Shown: piece by piece, positions 33,801 through 42,207 of the stretch
How positions within the stretch are numbered: the first letter of the stretch is position 1
Layout: each line of letters begins with the position of its first letter
Source: Heliocidaris erythrogramma
Taxonomy: Eukaryota > Echinodermata > Echinoidea > Camarodonta > Echinometridae
Reading direction: 5' to 3'
Assembly (NCBI GenBank): GCA_025617745.1
Contig: CM046853.1
Coordinates: 5,886,873-5,950,872, forward strand
Length of the DNA: 64,000 nucleotides
The notes under the pieces: generated by a model
What the model was told of the DNA's origin: nothing
The model's database searches: none
Seen by the model: only the letters and a program-made list of their open reading frames with translations
Position numbers and translations under genes: made by a program

Positions 33801-36351
33801 CCTAAGATCATAACAGCTGAAAAGAAAATGTATCAACTCCACAAAAGATATGATCATCATTAAAGGGATATCCAAATCACAAAGCAGATATCATGCTGAT
33901 AGCTCTACATAAATGACCAAGCCTCTGTGCATATGTGTCCCTTATCTCACATTATAAAACAGGTTCAAGAATGTAGCCGTCCTGATTGGTTAAATAACAC
34001 CATGTGACCGTGCAAAAAAAAAGTGATAACATACGCAAAAAGGCTCAAAACCACGGCTGAGCTGCGCGTATGCGTACCTCTGGTACGTGCAAACTTTAAA
34101 CGCAATGAAACCACGCACTGAAACGCGCATGACTTTTGTTGGCTGCGCTTCTGTATTGTCATCCAGGAAAGCAAATGGCCTTGTGCGTATAGTACACCAC
34201 GATAAAAACCTTTGTGTTGCCAGATCGCACCAACGCACTCCCAACCATGTATTAATAGTATACTAATCAACCCATGATCTTGTACGAATCTTTAAGTGAC
34301 TGCAGTCACTGCAGCATAAGTCCCAACCAAATTTTTAAATAACTTCAGTACCATCTATGATTTATCATACCCAATTCGATCCAAGATTTAAGCACTTACA
34401 ATTTAACCTTGATTACTGGATACAAATACACATTATTTAGCAATACAAAGAAAGTGATGAGTGCCTATAATGGACAATAACCATTTTGTATGAACCCCTT
34501 CTGAATCATTGATCCTGTGCCGTATTAATTATAGTCCTCTTCCAACTCTATTTGGCCCATTTACTGGTAGTAATTTGGAATCTATCACTTAAACTGCTTC
34601 ACTGACAATATAGCTTGTTGTATTTGGGTTTTCTCTTAAATATAATAAAAGATAAAACAGCTCACCTGTGTCAATGCCATGTTTCCAAGGATCATTTCTT
34701 GGAGCTTCTTTTGGTCATCCATGATTCCCAGATTAGCCTTTGTGTCAAATATAAACAATCATGTAGTATTGAGCATACATTATAATCAAGGCTCCCCACT
34801 AATGTATATGATCAGAGGCCATTTAATATCGGTACTGCCGAAAACATGGAGAACCTGACATGTCCCTTTAATAATGAAACAATTGTTAAAAAGCGGGGTC
34901 TCTTAAAATTCTAGAGGTGTTTGCATCTGATTCATGTACGTGTATGCAACAAGCCATAAAATAATCATGAAACACAGATAAATGTTAAACATGAAAATTA
35001 TTATATATCAAAGTAAGCAAAACTTTTTATTCTGCTGAATAATTTGTGGAAATTATTCTAACAGTAGCATACCTCAACACTCAAGATTTTTAAACCAGAG
35101 TATATACTTGTAGTTCAAAACTAATAACATGTCTCGATGGGTTAAAAAATCTGTAGCACAATAATAGCAAAATTAATTTTAAAAAGACATCAAACTTACT
35201 GCAGTAGATAACCTTGAAGCCAGAGTCATCTCTAAATTTCCTTTCAAGCCAAGTAATGATGGAACCAGGATAAACAGCTCTGTTACTTGAACAAATACTG
35301 TCCAATGCTATATAAATATAATGAAAAAAAAAAAGAAACTTTTTCAGTTCTCCATGTAACACCTATAGGTATGGAACCAAGTGATAGCAGCAGCATTACC
35401 CTAACATTCCCCTAGCATTCATATTTTGATCTAATACAAATGATAAATTACCTAAGCTGTACATGATGGGCAATATTTTCAACAAATAGATATTTTCATA
35501 AATATTGGTTTGAGTTGTAATTAATTCACTGTAACTAGTATGACACCAGCATTCAGGACAGAAATACATCTCAACATAACATCATTCCATGGTTAATTCA
35601 ACTTTCAAAATGATCATGTTAATAATATATGTAAAGTGCTAAACAAAAGCAGATTATCATTAATTTCTTAAATTTATTTCCTTAATGTGGATTACTTTAA
35701 ATTGTAAAAAATTAATATTTTTCTAAGCAAATCCTTGACCTACATTGTACTGTACATGTAACCCTTCCACTATTATACAAATATAAACAAAAATAATGCT
35801 TCAATAAATGTTGACTTCTGATAACAAATACTACTAACCTGAACATGATCAAGGACAAGGCCAGCATAGACCGTTCCAAAACCAGCAATAAGAAAGGGAA
35901 AAAGCACTTGAGCTGCGATACCACATGATGATTCTTTCGGATAAGATGTACGTTCTCTATCCTGCATAAATGTGGACAACCCACCATCACCCTCATCATC
36001 ATCATCATCACTTGATCTTGTGGTTCCGAGCAGAGGCTCAGTAAAACTAGTTTCAATTTCGATACCATCGGTGTCATGGTCTGCACTGTTATTATCATTT
36101 GTCACAAGGCCATTCTGAAGCTTATACCTAGTGTGAGGGTCACTTCCATTCGTTCTTTCATCTCCTTTTGGATCATTCTCTTGATGAGCTCCTCCATCCC
36201 CTGGGAGGGTAAGAAATAATTGGCCATCTGAGGATGGACTGGCTACAACTCTAGGAACCATACTGTCTTCAGTCTTGCCTTTCTTCGGTCTCTGCCTCAG
36301 CTGGGTGAAGGATGATGTTGAGACTGGAGTAGTGCTCTCTGGCGAACTCAT
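24648..36351 (-). CDS. SLC41A: SLC41A-family magnesium transporter, 9 coding exons, complete
   Basis: Coding exons on the minus strand: 36351-35839, 35307-35200, 34737-34666, 33368-33224, 32466-32320, 26966-26819, 26253-26045, 25531-25383, 24833-24648. All are GT-AG, phases agree, total 558 residues. SLC41 proteins are eukaryotic relatives of bacterial MgtE that move Mg2+ (Na+-coupled efflux has been reported for SLC41A1). Two MgtE-type halves are visible: [20 protein letters not shown] / [19 protein letters not shown] in the first, and [20 protein letters not shown] / [19 protein letters not shown] in the second. The first 145 residues are cytosolic, with an acidic run [11 protein letters not shown]. 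Human SLC41A1 is about 513 residues. I cannot tell which vertebrate paralogue (A1/A2/A3) is closest. Confidence 0.95.
25383..25531 (-). CDS. SLC41A: SLC41A coding exon 8
   Basis: About 50 codons: [20 protein letters not shown] then [20 protein letters not shown] and VALIQ. VIPG.LIFLY is a family signature. Confidence 0.94.
26045..26253 (-). CDS. SLC41A: SLC41A coding exon 7
   Basis: About 70 codons: [20 protein letters not shown] then [20 protein letters not shown] and a polar loop ending [18 protein letters not shown] is the second-half equivalent of the exon 2 motif. Confidence 0.96.
26819..26966 (-). CDS. SLC41A: SLC41A coding exon 6
   Basis: About 49 codons: [20 protein letters not shown] then [20 protein letters not shown] and PVIAAMVIS. 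The GW.PVI.AMVIS motif opens the second half. Confidence 0.93.
27055..27061. repeat. left target-site duplication of hAT element
   Basis: TGATTAC immediately precedes the left terminus and is repeated at 31405-31411 after the right terminus. One base further out differs (A versus G), so an original 8-bp duplication, the hAT norm, with one substitution is plausible. Confidence 0.8.
27512..27561 (+). CDS. hAT transposase exon 1
   Basis: ATG AGC AAG, encoding [16 protein letters not shown] plus two bases; donor GTACGT. A different frame of the same DNA is open for longer, but only this frame keeps phase with exon 2. Similar N-termini (MSKQ..L..FF) are common in this hAT group. Confidence 0.78.
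27512..30857 (+). CDS. hAT transposase (TTF zinc finger, DUF4371, hAT dimerisation; ZMYM1/FAM200-like), 3 exons
   Basis: Exons 27512-27561, 27979-28106 and 28567-30857 join with GT-AG introns and matching phases into 822 residues. Order: [13 protein letters not shown]-terminus (1-12); nuclear-localisation-like GRKKRKR across the exon 1/2 junction; TTF-type zinc finger with YCQHDWF and YCLHCVLF (about 118-145); RNase H-like catalytic domain with D in ADEVTD (about 325-329), D in TYDGAGNM (about 390), the CxxH motif CSSH (418-421), RW in CETRWVERH (494-495), and E in [12 protein letters not shown] (about 760); hAT C-terminal dimerisation region (735-820). All hallmark residues are present with no stop or frameshift. 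It could be active or could serve as a source for domesticated genes. Confidence 0.92.
27979..28106 (+). CDS. hAT transposase exon 2
   Basis: 128 bases, (R)[20 protein letters not shown] and an Ala/Thr/Ser-rich linker ending EEPQQ. Acceptor TTTCACAG, donor GTAATT. An alternative start ATG at 27962 would give [11 protein letters not shown] without exon 1. Confidence 0.82.
28567..30857 (+). CDS. hAT transposase exon 3 (main exon)
   Basis: 2291 bases, open throughout, starting [20 protein letters not shown] and ending LNPMEEK. The acceptor is TTATTTCAG; the open frame upstream to 28491 is intronic. Carries the zinc finger, catalytic residues and dimerisation domain. Confidence 0.93.
31498..32098. 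mobile_element. foldback element with tandem-repeat arms (TU-like)
   Basis: The arms are reverse complements almost end to end: GGAAGCTTACAAGTGCCAAC at the left, GTTGGCACTTATAAGCTTCT at the right, centre near 31800. The outer arm is made of 13-15-bp repeats (GACGAGATAAGAA, GACGAGAAGA). The inner arm has four units of about 50-60 bp containing ACTCGGCAAGTCGACTTGT. TA flanks both ends. No protein coding. Sea-urchin TU foldback elements are known to have arms built from about 15-bp tandem repeats, so this may be a relative. Confidence 0.85.
32320..32466 (-). CDS. SLC41A: SLC41A coding exon 5
   Basis: About 49 codons: [20 protein letters not shown] then [35 protein letters not shown] is the most conserved block of the first half. 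The next intron (32319-26967) carries the hAT and foldback elements. Confidence 0.96.
33224..33368 (-). CDS. SLC41A: SLC41A coding exon 4
   Basis: 48 codons plus one base: [20 protein letters not shown] then [20 protein letters not shown]. The GWIPxG motif is characteristic of SLC41. Confidence 0.94.
34666..34737 (-). CDS. SLC41A: SLC41A coding exon 3
   Basis: 24 codons: [20 protein letters not shown] and ALTQ, the short loop and helix start found in all SLC41 proteins. Donor GTGAGC. Confidence 0.92.
35200..35307 (-). CDS. SLC41A: SLC41A coding exon 2
   Basis: 36 codons: [20 protein letters not shown] then [16 protein letters not shown]. The GLKGNLEM motif belongs to the first MgtE-like ion pathway. 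Phase 0 to 0. Confidence 0.95.
35839..36351 (-). CDS. SLC41A: SLC41A coding exon 1 (N-terminal cytosolic region and first helix)
   Basis: Residues 1-171 from the ATG at 36351. Low-complexity polar N-tail, then [19 protein letters not shown] and VLDHVQ, the conserved first helix. The start is the first in-frame ATG; two upstream ORFs precede it in the same exon. Reading on past the donor at 35838 would give a false extension. Confidence 0.93.
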
Positions 36352-36384
36352 TTGGGTAGATGGACAATGTGATCATTTCTTCAT
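36269..36384 (-). promoter_or_regulatory. two upstream ORFs in the SLC41A leader
   Basis: In the leader part of the first coding exon, the first ATG (36384-36382) opens a three-residue ORF (MKK) stopping at 36375-36373. Its TGA overlaps the next ATG (36376-36374) as ATGA. That second ORF (35 residues) runs in another frame across the true start at 36351 and stops at 36271-36269. Both would be met before the main ATG if the acceptor at 36412 is used. Confidence 0.6.
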
Positions 36385-36412
36385 GGATCTCTCAATTTTT
36401 CACCCTGCACTT
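36352..36412 (-). other. 5' UTR part of SLC41A first coding exon
   Basis: A strong acceptor on the minus strand (TATTTTCAG) ends just before 36412, 61 bases upstream of the ATG, implying a separate untranslated first exon. Confidence 0.6.
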
Positions 36413-38439
36413 CTGAAAATAAACAAGACAAGAAATTTGTCAATATTAGTGAGAAATGCAAAGTTATGAAGCCTTTCCACTTCTACAACCCAACCCATAA
36501 ACCAAAAAAATCTGCCATTATTTAGTATATACGGATGTCACCCTTTTTTATTTTCTCATTGAAAACAATCATAATGACTATCCTAAAAAATATATAGAAA
36601 CAACTAAATATATGATGGAATCAGCTCAGGAAAAATGAATAACTGTTCTCTAATAAAAAGTAACATAACTTTCTTCAAAAATTTAAAAAGAACTCAAGTC
36701 AACAAAACATGAATTTTTACACTGACAAACACAGACATCATCATATCCCTTGTTTTCTACATGTCATATATATCGAGACACCAGGGGCCTGTTTCTCAAA
36801 ACAGTAATAAGTCTAAGTTCACTCGTTGCTTCACTCGTCGTCCGCTACAGGTTTCATGAAGCCGTCTTAGCTAACATCAACGACAACTAACGAGACAAGG
36901 ACTTATGATGCCTTCAACCCTGTCGTATCTTCTAGAGTCCACATGTCATTTATTGGGTAGATTATGGTTGGCAAAAAGGGATGCTACATACTTATACAAC
37001 TTCTCCTATTTTATGATGCTAATCTGGAATGCATCCATGTTTATAATATATAAGAAAATCAGCAATGCTTCTATTCAAGACTTGTCTCCACTGCCACTGA
37101 AGTCAAGCATCGAATATCTGATGGTTTTCAGCGCCTCACGAGATGAATTGCACGGAACCCACAATGTGCGGACGATCACAAAAAAAACATGTGCGCGGAG
37201 CACCTTTGAACTTTTCTGTTTACAATGGAATGCATAGTGAGGGTACCCTCGTATGACTTCACTCGGGGGTCAACAAAAGCAATCACTCAATCAAGAACTT
37301 GTGATTCCACTCGTCTGATTTTGTGTAGGATTAGATTATGGTGTTTCGATTGTTTTCAATGAGCGATGAGGTACTGATCCCGTATTTATCTTTTAATTTT
37401 TGTTTTGTTCTTTTTATGACATATATTTTGTGTAGTCTATGTCAGTTGCTTAGTATTCAATATTCTCTGAAACATGACATGGAATTCACCAGCCGAGTGA
37501 AAAATAGGGTCTTGGGAATTGGATATCTACATGTAATTGTAGCAACAAGGTCTTGGAAAGTGACAACCTTTATTTAAGTTCCTTTGTGTATATTTCGAAG
37601 CACTCAGGATCCAGAGCAAGCAACATTTCACAGCTAGGCCTAGGGAATTGATCAGGGCGTGTATTACAGGGCATTGCTGTTTCCGAGGGTCTTCGGAACG
37701 GCAGTTAAAAGAAATCGGGTATCTTGAGAACAGCGATCGGCTGTTGAAAAAGGGGGTCATCAAAGCAGCACATACCCGTCTGTCCAATATATTGAGTGCC
37801 CCTCCTACCCCCCCCCCCCTCCCCCCGCCCCCGGGTGTAGAACCAATAATAATATATTTCTAGGCCTACAGTTGTAAAAGAAATTTGCATAAATCATTGA
37901 AAAAGTGACTTTTTGCCGCTGGATAAAAAGTGCGTAGCTTTACTTGTAGGTCTCCCCATCATACACATGTAGCCTACTATGGAGAGCCGAGGTCTAGAAA
38001 TAGAATCTAACAGATTACAGAGTAAAAGTTAGTTTTCACTTTCAGAATAGGCCAACTATAGTAGTGGTGATCCTCATGACATGTGATCGTTCCTATCCAC
38101 AGTGACTACACAATCCACACTCATTCTCACAATTGTTCCAGTCCATACTGTACTTTGGTCTTTGATCGCAGTCTTATTTTTCTACTGTGCCGGTACTGTA
38201 ATGTAATGTCATGTCATGACTACAGTATTTAGTATTTTGTAAGCCGGTAACAATCCGTACCGCGGTATGGTAATTGACGTCTGGAACGACATCATCAATC
38301 CAGGCACTAAATCAAATGTTAGCTAACTTACCGATCACACTCACTACACTGTACATATAACCTCGCATAATCATATATGTGTGTGACCGTCATCAATTAA
38401 GCATCAGCAACACACATTTCAGAAGTAAAGAAGACTTAC
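36413..38439 (-). other. SLC41A 5' intron
   Basis: No coding sequence recognised. Contains a TTTCTCAAAAC/TTTCATGAA inverted-repeat remnant (about 36785-36900) and a C-rich tract (37800-37835). Sequence is less AT-rich towards 38100-38300. Confidence 0.4.
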
Positions 38440-38530
38440 TGACAACATTGCCCATATCACGTTAGGAGTGCTGATCCGTTAATTCCGACAGCAAGTAGGT
38501 CTACAATAAAACTGCCGCCGTCGTAGTCGC
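38440..38530 (-). promoter_or_regulatory. probable SLC41A untranslated first exon and promoter
   Basis: A consensus donor (CA|GTAAGT) lies at 38440/38439 on the minus strand. Upstream is a short CpG-rich stretch (CGACGCGACTACGACGGCGG) and, beyond it near 38560-38590, GCATGCGTAGGATATATTCC, which contains an NRF1-like GCATGCG. No other CpG-rich candidate lies near the 5' end of the gene. The transcription start is inferred. Confidence 0.4.
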
Positions 38531-38879
38531 GTCGTAGTTCGTTTGCATTTGACGACGTGGAATATATCCTACGCATGCAATATGGCAATCAATTATGAGT
38601 CATAGCGTGGCTTTCCATAAATGCTGCTGGATGAATGCATCCCCCTGCAGTGGCCGCCGATTTGGTGTAAGTGGTGGTCATTTTGCATCAGTCAATGCAG
38701 GCAATGTTATATTTTACAATATTATATTTCACAAAAAAGTCTCATATATTTTCTTAAATGAAAAACAAACTGCACTTGACGAGATCTTACATGATAATAA
38801 ATGAAGTTAATGAGATACCAACGCTACCAAACCCACCATGGACTACCAAATATTGGTGTAGCCGCCTACAAAGTGTTTA

Positions 38880-41550
38880 GAATCCAGCTATATGTCCTTT
38901 AAGTGGGATTGTGAAAATGTAAATGAATACTCTGATCGGTTACACAATTTAACCTTACAATTACCAGGAATTATAGAAAATATTCATGAAGATGTCAGTC
39001 AGGAGATGGTATAGGTAACCCAAGAGCCTTTTGGAGTTTATAAAACAGTAGTAGTCATCAGATTAAAAGTACAATTAACATTTCCTTATGTGATCAGCTT
39101 GTACATCATTTTAAATCTCTTGGGACCATATGTATATCAGATAATCATTCAGAGGAGAGGATGATTTTGGATACTGGTAATATGCCTATACAAAATGATG
39201 GATTGAATAAACCTATCACACTGGAGGGGGTTGAATTAATGATTAATAAACTGAAAAATGCCAAAGCTTGTGGAAAAGACTTGATCAGGAATGAATTTCT
39301 TAAAAGTATATAGCCCTGTGGAAATGCGTAGAGTAATTGTTGATTTTTTCAATGTTGTTTTAGAAAGTGGGATCGTACCATCTGAATGGTGTATAGGAGT
39401 AATTATCCCAATTTTTAAGAATAAAGGTCAAAATTCAAACCCAGATAATTATAGAGGAATAACCTTGCTGAGTTGTCTTGGTAAACTATTTACCTCAGTC
39501 TTAAATAATAGAATTTCTAACTTTCTTGAAAGTAATCACATGTTAGGTGAGGAACAAGCTGGATTTCTCTCAACATATTCTACCATTGATCATGTGTTCG
39601 TTTTGAAGACTATTATCGATTTCTACCTACAGAAAAGGAAGCGTTTATACTGTGCATTTATAGATTATAAAAAAGCATTTGATTTGGTTGACAGGAAGTT
39701 GTTGTGGTTTAAGTTGTTGAAAATAGGAGTAAATGGCAAAGTCCTGAATGTTGTTAAAAACTTGTACAAACATGCAAAGTCTTGTGTTTCTGCCAATGGC
39801 ACAGTGTCTGAATTGTTCACATGTAATGCAGGAGTCAGACAAGGTGAAAACCTCTCACCATTGCTGTTTTCTGTCTATTTAAATGACTTTCAAGAACACA
39901 TTGCCAAATTTTATCCTGGCTTGAAAACTTTAAATGAAGAAATCAATAATACCTTACAGGGTGAGGAACAAGAGTTTTTTTTCAAAATTATTATGCCTGT
40001 TGAATGCAGATGACATAATTATTACTGTGATACTGGCAGAAAGCCCTGATGAATTGCAAGTAGCGCTGGATGCAGTGCAAGAATATTGTAATACCTGGCG
40101 TCTAACAGTCAATGCAAGTAAAACAAAAATAATGATTTTTTTCAAGAGGGAAAATTAGGAAGATACCAAATTTTACATATGGTCATGAAAAAATAGATGT
40201 GGTATATGATTTCACTTATCTTAAAGTACAGTTTAATTATAATGGCACGTTTAAGAAGGCATGAATTTCAAAGCAGATAATTCAGGCAAGAAAAGCTTTA
40301 TACAGTATGTTAACTAAAGCAAAGAAAATGCAGTTGTGATCATTTGATCATGCCTATTCTATTGTATGGTAGTGAGGTCTGGGGATATGAAGATTTAAGG
40401 CAGATCGAAGTTTTCCATAGGAAATTCCTCAGAACTTTATTATCTGTAGGTTCATGTACCCCAGATTGCATGGTTTATGGAGAAACTGGTCGAGGATTGA
40501 TTTTGAATCAGGTGAAGCGTCGACTAGTCAATTTTTGGTCAAGAATTTTGAGGGGTAAAGATAGTAAATATTCATATGTCTTTTTGAAATTTATTTCTGC
40601 CATTCATATAGAAATGAACACTCAGACTTTAATTCCTCATGGTTAAAGTTTATTGAAGATTCATTCAATCAAACTGGCCTATCCAATATATGGCTAGGTC
40701 AAAATAGTGGATTGGGTTTGAATATTAATTCTTTGTTAAAATTGAGACTGAATGATATTTTTTCTCAGGAATGGAGAGATGTAGTTTGGTCAAATCGCAT
40801 TTGCACAAATTATAGATTATTTAAAGACAACCATGTATTTGAAAGTTATTTACTCACCCTAAATAAAACTGATGCTTTTACTCTCTGTAGATCGGTGTAG
40901 ATCTCATAAACTACCTGTAAACAAGGGACGATTTGATGCGAACACACCACATAGTGACATGCAGTGTCCTCTCTGCCTAAATACTGATATAGGTGATGAA
41001 TTTCACTATATTTTTGTTTGTCCTTTTTTGAAAAGGAGAGACGTTTATATTTGCCAAAAAAGTTTTTTACATATATAGGACCAGGCTTCCGAGTGCTTTG
41101 CACATGACAGAACTATTTGATACTAGGAACACTAATTCTCAGTTGAAGAATTTAGCTAGATTTACACGCCTTATTATGTTGCAATTTTCTCAAAAAACAG
41201 GATTTTCTGGTAGTACAACTAGAGTTGGACCCATACGTACTCGTAGCGGTAGGACAGTGAAACGGCCTGTTTTGTTTACATTGTAGCTTGTAAATAGACT
41301 GTATTGTTCTATTACATCACTGTAGACTATCTATATATGCATACATTGCGTTTATTAGTTGGTTATATTCTACACATGTACATTGTTTTTATAGAACTTT
41401 TGTTTGTACATTGTATCATTATGTCATTATCTTTGTAAAATAATTGTATTCAAAAGTCATGTATTGTTATTTATACTTTTATGTTTGTACTCTCATACCC
41501 CGAGAGGGGGTCAAAGAGTCAATAAAATTCTACAATTCAAAAATTCTACA
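38880..41550 (+). pseudogene. degenerate non-LTR retrotransposon (LINE), reverse transcriptase region
   Basis: The longest open piece (39291-40013, 240 codons) covers RT motifs: NPDNYRGITLLSCLGKLF, EEQAGF, LYCAFIDYKKAFDLVDR (motif A) and GVRQGENLSPLLFSVYLNDF (motif B). A frameshift follows, and the catalytic YADD appears as LNADDI near 40002-40020 in another frame. Further pieces at 40344-40646, 40712-40900 and 40872-41078 carry LYGSEVWGYEDL and a C-terminal zinc-knuckle-like CPLCLNTDIGDEFHYIFVC. Several frameshifts and stops make it inactive. The endonuclease region upstream of 39290 is unrecognisable. The 3' end resembles LINE tails (CCCCGAGAGGGG hairpin, then AGTCAATAAAATTC). Clade not resolved. 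Confidence 0.85.
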
Positions 41551-41869
41551 ATGTAAACATGTTCTTTTATACCGGGTCTACTACATTTAACTAAAATTAC
41601 ATCTCATATAGACGTGAAGGTTAATTCTTTGAAGCAAGTTTTATTTTGAACTTCTAATGTTTAGGTTTGTCACTTTTTGATAAATTTGATGAGAAGGGGT
41701 TGATTCGAACTCAACTGTATAGCTTCCATTTTTTTTAGTTGTTTATACAAGGAGATGTGATAACTCCTTGTTTATACAATATGTTATGCCTTTTCTTTCT
41801 TTTTTTTGTAGAATGATGGTAGTTTTGAAGTGTAACATATACTTGATTTTATTGATTACTTACTGCTTA

Positions 41870-41914
<45 letters not shown>

Positions 41915-42123
41915 TATGTATGTATGTATGTTGATTGTTATGTATTGTATGCTGTCATATGAAATCAATAAAAGATTACTGAAAAAAATAATAATATCCT
42001 TGAATTATTAAACCCCATACGTTTTTAGGCCAACATATGGCTTGCCATAGTCAATATCCGCCGAAAAATAAACTGGAAGGATATCGAGGATCGGGCCGGC
42101 CGGGAAGATAACATAAGTTTGCA
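41551..42123. other. FMC1 upstream region
   Basis: AT-rich with a (TA)n run at 41873-41912. The last 100 bases before the FMC1 ATG are more GC-rich (GGGCCGGCCGGG near 42094), a plausible TATA-less promoter and leader. Confidence 0.45.
41873..41933. repeat. (TA)n and (TATG)n microsatellites
   Basis: About 20 TA units followed by four GTAT units. Confidence 0.9.
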
Positions 42124-42207
42124 ATGTCTTCCTCATCGTTGCTAAATACCAACGCCTTAAATGTGCTTAGATGCATAACAAGAGAACTAAGATATGCGAA
42201 ACCTAAG
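42124..42207 (+). CDS. FMC1: FMC1 exon 1
   Basis: 28 codons, MSSSSLLNTNALNVLRCITR then ELRYAKPK. First ATG of the open frame; donor AAG|GTGAGG. Confidence 0.88.

Larger units (their letters stand above)
24834..35838 (-). other. SLC41A introns
   Basis: Eight introns. The largest, 26967-32319, contains the whole hAT element and the foldback element described separately. Those at 25532-26044, 26254-26818, 32467-33223, 33369-34665 and 34738-35199 are AT-rich with no recognised features, except a somewhat GC-richer patch near 34060-34200. Confidence 0.5.

Noticed and set aside
35773-36351. 192-codon version of the SLC41A N-terminus
   Set aside because: Residues after VLDHVQ read into the intron; the GT donor at 35838 is used in the family-consistent model.
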